In this document: positions 32,516 to 36,713 of the stretch, one piece after another | How the letters are laid out: every line of letters begins with the position of its first letter | Position numbering within the stretch: the first letter of the stretch is position 1 | Assembly (NCBI GenBank): GCA_004015825.1 | Contig: SAYS01000028.1 | Coordinates: 1 to 36,713 of the forward strand | Length of the DNA: 36,713 nucleotides | Reading direction: 5' to 3' | From: Halovenus amylolytica | GTDB lineage: Archaea > Halobacteriota > Halobacteria > Halobacteriales > Haloarculaceae | The notes under the pieces: generated by a model | Databases searched by the model: none | What the model was told of the DNA's origin: nothing | Seen by the model: only the letters and a program-made list of their open reading frames with translations | Program-made: the position numbers and the translations under genes

Positions 32516-32557
32516 TTCGATGCCCTTATACAACGGGAAACGTTCGGTTGGAATGCA
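32516..32557 (+). promoter_or_regulatory. rRNA operon promoter 2
   Basis: TTCGATGCCCTTATACA (32516-32532), TATA-type CTTATACA at 32525-32532, and GAATGCA at 32551-32557, 26 bases after the TATA start. Same module as promoter 1. Confidence 0.75.
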
Positions 32558-32595
32558 TCCGCAAACCACCCGACGCAGGTCGGATCGAACGTGAT

Positions 32596-32637
32596 CCGAC
32601 GCCCTTAAGTACAACAGGGCATTCCGGTGGGAATGCA
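32596..32637 (+). promoter_or_regulatory. rRNA operon promoter 3
   Basis: TCCGACGCCCTTAAGTA (32595-32611), TATA-type CTTAAGTA at 32604-32611, and GAATGCA at 32631-32637, 27 bases after the TATA start. Same module as promoters 1 and 2. Confidence 0.75.
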
Positions 32638-32691
32638 AGCGCGGTTCGGTCGGGTTCGGCCCGACCGCACCCGGACCAGTTTCGGGCCAAC

Positions 32692-32726
32692 TCGAAGGGT
32701 TTAAGACCCTCTCTGGCTTACGAATA
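32692..32726 (+). promoter_or_regulatory. Possible diverged rRNA promoter 4
   Basis: TCGAAGGGTTTAAGACC (32692-32708) has a similar TCGA...TTTAAG core, but the GAATGCA start word is replaced by CGAATAG near 32721. It may be a weaker or diverged fourth copy. Confidence 0.45.
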
Positions 32727-32758
32727 GGTCCGAAAGAAATGAGGATTCCACCCCTGCG

Positions 32759-32817
32759 GTCCGCCGTATAGATGGGATCTGATGTTAGCCCTGGTAGTTC
32801 GGTGACACCCGATCGAC
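32759..32817 (+). other. 5' half of the 16S processing stem with BHB motif
   Basis: Three segments pair with the DNA after 16S: GTCCGCCGTA (32759-32768) with 34489-34498; GTTAGCCCTGGTAGTTC (32784-32800) with 34469-34485; and CCCGATCGAC (32808-32817) with 34452-34461. Between the last two, GGTG (32801-32804) pairs with CACC (34462-34465), leaving three-base bulges ACA (32805-32807) and TAA (34466-34468) on opposite strands. That is a canonical bulge-helix-bulge, the substrate of EndA. Confidence 0.9.
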
Positions 32818-32894
32818 AGTGGTGTCCCGAGCTTTTCGATAGCAACACACTTTACAGTGTGTTTCCCGCCTAACCGCCCACATTACGTGGGCAC

Positions 32895-34366
<1,472 letters not shown>

Positions 34367-34451
34367 CTGACCGGGACCGAGGCGCAGCCCTCGGCCCACT
34401 TTCAACGGGACATTGCGTCCCATATCGGAGGCAAAAGTTCGGCACAGCACC

Positions 34452-34498
34452 GTCGATCGGGCACCTAAGAACTACCAGGGCTAACGTGTACGGCGGAC
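34452..34498 (+). other. 3' half of the 16S processing stem with BHB motif
   Basis: GTCGATCGGG, CACC, a TAA bulge, GAACTACCAGGGCTAAC and TACGGCGGAC pair with the segments upstream of 16S. The stem ends on the base before tRNA-Ala, so processing here also helps to free the tRNA 5' side. Confidence 0.9.
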
Positions 34499-34570
34499 GG
34501 GCCCATAGCTCAGTGGCAGAGCGCCGCCTTTGCAAGGCGGAGGCCCTGGGTTCAAATCCCAGTGGGTCCA
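34499..34570 (+). tRNA. tRNA-Ala (anticodon TGC) in the 16S-23S spacer
   Basis: A 72-base cloverleaf: acceptor GGGCCCA pairs with TGGGTCC (one G-T pair), anticodon stem CCGCC/GGCGG with loop TTTGCAA and anticodon TGC at 34531-34533, and T-arm with GGTTCAAATCC. The discriminator base is A; CCA is not encoded. A spacer tRNA-Ala is the rule in haloarchaeal rRNA operons. Confidence 0.97.
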
Positions 34571-34590
34571 TATCCCGTCCCCGAGATTGA

Positions 34591-34628
34591 AGTCGTGTCC
34601 CTTAAGTGGGACAGGGCGTTCGTTCGGG
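34591..34628 (+). promoter_or_regulatory. Possible internal promoter in the 16S-23S spacer
   Basis: GTCGTGTCCCTTAAGTGG (34593-34610) resembles the rRNA promoters above (CCCTTAAGT), placed between tRNA-Ala and 23S. An internal spacer promoter is known in haloarchaea. It also forms a small mirror, GTCCC-TTAAGT-GGGAC. The GAATGCA start word is absent. Confidence 0.45.
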
Positions 34629-34768
34629 TACGGAGGACCGATGCACTATCCCGTGCAAACGCGGATAGGAAGGGTCGATACACCCACTCCTCGCACAGAG
34701 GGGTGTACATGACACCGTGTGTACGTGCGATCCAGGCGTCCACTGGACTCGTTCACCGAGTCACTACA

Positions 34769-36713
34769 GTGGCTGCTATGCCGCCTGGTGAATGGCTCGG
34801 CTCGGAAGCCGACGAAGGACGTGCCAAGCTGCGATAAGCTCTGGGGAGCCGCACGGAGGCGAAGAACCAGAGATTTCCGAATGGGAATCCCCACCGCAAT
34901 TGCTTCGCGCAATGGGGAACGCCGGGAACTGAAACATCTTAGTACCGGCAGGAAGAGAAAACGCAACGTGATGTCGTTAGTAACCGCGGGTAAACGCGAT
35001 ACAGCTCAAACTGAAGGTCTCACGACCAATGTGGTGTATGGGCTACCCACCAACACTCGAGAACTCTCACGAAGTCTCCTGGAATGGAGCGTGAAACAGG
35101 GTGACAACCCCGTACTGGGAGTTAGTACAGTGTGAGGTAGTTCCGGAGTAGCGGGGGTTGGAAATCCCTCGTGAATATGACAGGCATCGACTGTTAAAGC
35201 TAAACACTCTCCGAGACCGATAGCGAACAAGTAGCGCGAGCGAACGCTGCAAAGTATCCTCCAACGGGAGGTGAAATAGGGCCTGAAATCAGGTGGCGAT
35301 GGAGCGACAGGGCACAAAAGGTCCTGTGAAAAACGATCCAGCCGCGAGGCTGTAGTAGGACTCACAGGAAGCCGGTGTTCTGTCGTACGTTTTGAAAAAC
35401 GGACCAGGGAGTGTGCTTGTTTGGCGAGCCTAACCCGAGTATCGGGGTAGGCACAGGGAAACCAACATGGCCGCAGGGCTTTGCCCCAGGGCCGCCGTGT
35501 TCAAGCGCGGGGAGTCAGACGGGCACGACCCGAATCCGGACGATCTATGCGTGGACAGGGTGAAGCATGACGAAAGTCATGTGGAAGCCCGAAGGGTTGG
35601 TGTCCTACAATACCCTCCCATGATCTACGTATAGGGGTGAAAGGCCCATCGAGTCCGGCAACAGCTGGTTCCGACCGAAACATGTCGAAGCATGACCTCC
35701 GCCGAGGTAGTCCGTGAGGTAGAGCGACCGATTGCCGTGTCCGCCCTCGAGAGAGGTCGGCTCGGCTGTCAAACTCCGAACTCACGGACGCTGTCGACGC
35801 GGGGAGTCCGGTGCGCGGGGTAAGCCTGTGTACCATAAGGGAGACAACCCAGCGCTGGGTTAAGGTCCCAAAGTGTGGATTAAGTGCGATCGAAGGTTGT
35901 CTCGAGCCCTAAACAGCCGGGAGGTGAGCTTAGAAGCAGCTACCCTCTAAGAAAAGCGTAACAGCTTACCGGCCGAGGTTCGAGGCGCCCAAAATGATCG
36001 GGGCTCAAATCCACCACCGAAACCTAGCCACACTCGTTACAGAGTGGTTGCGTAGGTCGGCGCTCCGCGTGGATGGAAGCATGGGCGAGAGCTCGTGTGG
36101 ACCGCGTGGTGACGAAAATCCTGGTCGTAGTAGCAGCGAAAGTCGGGTTAGAATCCTGACGGCCGAAAGGGCAAGGGTTCCTCGGCACTGTTCGTCAACC
36201 GAGGGTTAGCCGGTCCTAAGTCGTACCGCAACTCGAATACGACAAAAGGGAAACTGGTTAATATTCCAGTGCCACAGTGCACTCAACGCCAACGCTCTGG
36301 GGTCGACCAAGCCGGGCACTCGCCCGGCCGAACTGTCCAAATCCGTGGAAGCCGTAACGGCACGAAGCGGACGAACGGCAGGATAGCGAAAGTTGGTTCA
36401 ACCTAGAGCCCGTGAAAAGGCAAGCACTGTGTCCGTACCGAGAACCGACACAGGTGCCCATGGCGGCGAAAGCCTAGGCCTGTCGGGTACAACCGACGTT
36501 AGGGAATTCGGCAAGTTAGTCCCGTACCTTCGGAAGAAGGGATGCCTGCTCAGGAAATGAGCAGGTCACAGTGACTCGGACGCTCCGACTGTCTAATAAC
36601 AACATAGGTGACCGCAAATCCGCAAGGACTCGTACGGTCACTGAATCCTGCCCAGTGCGGGTATCTGAACACCTCGTACAAGAGGACGAAGGACCCGTCA
36701 ACGGCGGGGGTAA
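34769..36713 (+). rRNA. rrl: 23S ribosomal RNA (5' two thirds, runs off the window)
   Basis: From about 34769 (GTGGCTGCTATGCC, corresponding to TTGGCTACTATGCC of Haloarcula) to the window end. Haloarchaeal landmarks follow in order: GACGTGCCAAGCTGCGATAAG, GGGTGACAACCCCGTACTGG, TGAAAAACGGACCAGGGAGTG, ATACCCTCCCATGATCTACG, CAAAATGATCGGGGCTCAAA, and CCTCGTACAAGAGGACGAAG. The full gene is about 2.9 kb, so about 1.95 kb is seen. No intron in this part. The exact 5' base is uncertain by a few positions. Confidence 0.97.

Noticed and set aside
34769..36713. 23S intron with homing endonuclease
   Set aside because: The seen part follows the normal haloarchaeal 23S order without an insertion.

Overview
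The window is a piece of a haloarchaeal (class Halobacteria) chromosome. The evidence is high GC, acidic proteins (Asp/Glu-rich, Lys-poor), Tat-type secretion signals, TATA boxes placed for leaderless transcription, an MC1 chromosomal protein, archaeosine tRNA-guanine transglycosylase, and 16S/23S sequences of clearly haloarchaeal type. I do not assign a genus.

Layout. (1) 1-2830 is a lower-GC accessory stretch: a small antitoxin-like protein facing a PIN-like nuclease, and an orphan lipoprotein. (2) 2836-4110 is a solo tnpB (IS1341-type) element with an intact RuvC active site and a 3' hairpin. It is followed by a cysteine-pair membrane protein and a Tat-exported subtilisin. (3) 6344-10608 is a minus-strand housekeeping block: polX, a Mut7-C RNase, a small winged-helix-like protein (DUF5797-like) and tgtA. 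(4) 10765-15115 is a four-gene sugar-type ABC transporter operon, followed by an exported fasciclin protein, an aldo/keto reductase and trpS. (5) 19102-27489 is a nitrate assimilation cluster: nasA (nitrate reductase), narK (nitrate/nitrite porter), a soluble HAMP/coiled-coil/PilJ (NIT-like) protein, nirA (siroheme nitrite reductase), a DUF6360-like small protein and cobA/sumT (siroheme precursor synthesis). (6) 27514-31541 holds endA, a small membrane protein, an alkaline-phosphatase-superfamily enzyme, pyrD and an AbrB-like small protein. (7) 31779-36713 holds the MC1 gene and then the rRNA operon: repeated tandem promoters, 16S, tRNA-Ala(UGC) and a 23S that runs off the window.

How the parts work together. 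In the nitrate cluster NarK imports nitrate, NasA reduces it to nitrite, NirA reduces nitrite to ammonium, and CobA supplies the precorrin-2 needed for NirA's siroheme. The PilJ-domain protein sits between transporter and nitrite reductase and carries the NxAGxQRMLSQR signature seen in NarX/PilJ-type sensor domains, so it is a good candidate for an unusual cytoplasmic nitrate/nitrite sensor. The rRNA part contains a canonical bulge-helix-bulge (BHB) in the 16S processing stem. The enzyme expected to cut it, EndA, is encoded 4-5 kb upstream in the same window.

Most interesting points: the PilJ-domain protein in the nitrate cluster; a candidate 28-codon leader peptide overlapping the nasA start; the solo tnpB with a probable overlapping guide RNA; a class 2-like PyrD with Cys at the catalytic-base position; the convergent PIN/antitoxin-like pair; and an unexplained two-stem palindromic element upstream of trpS.
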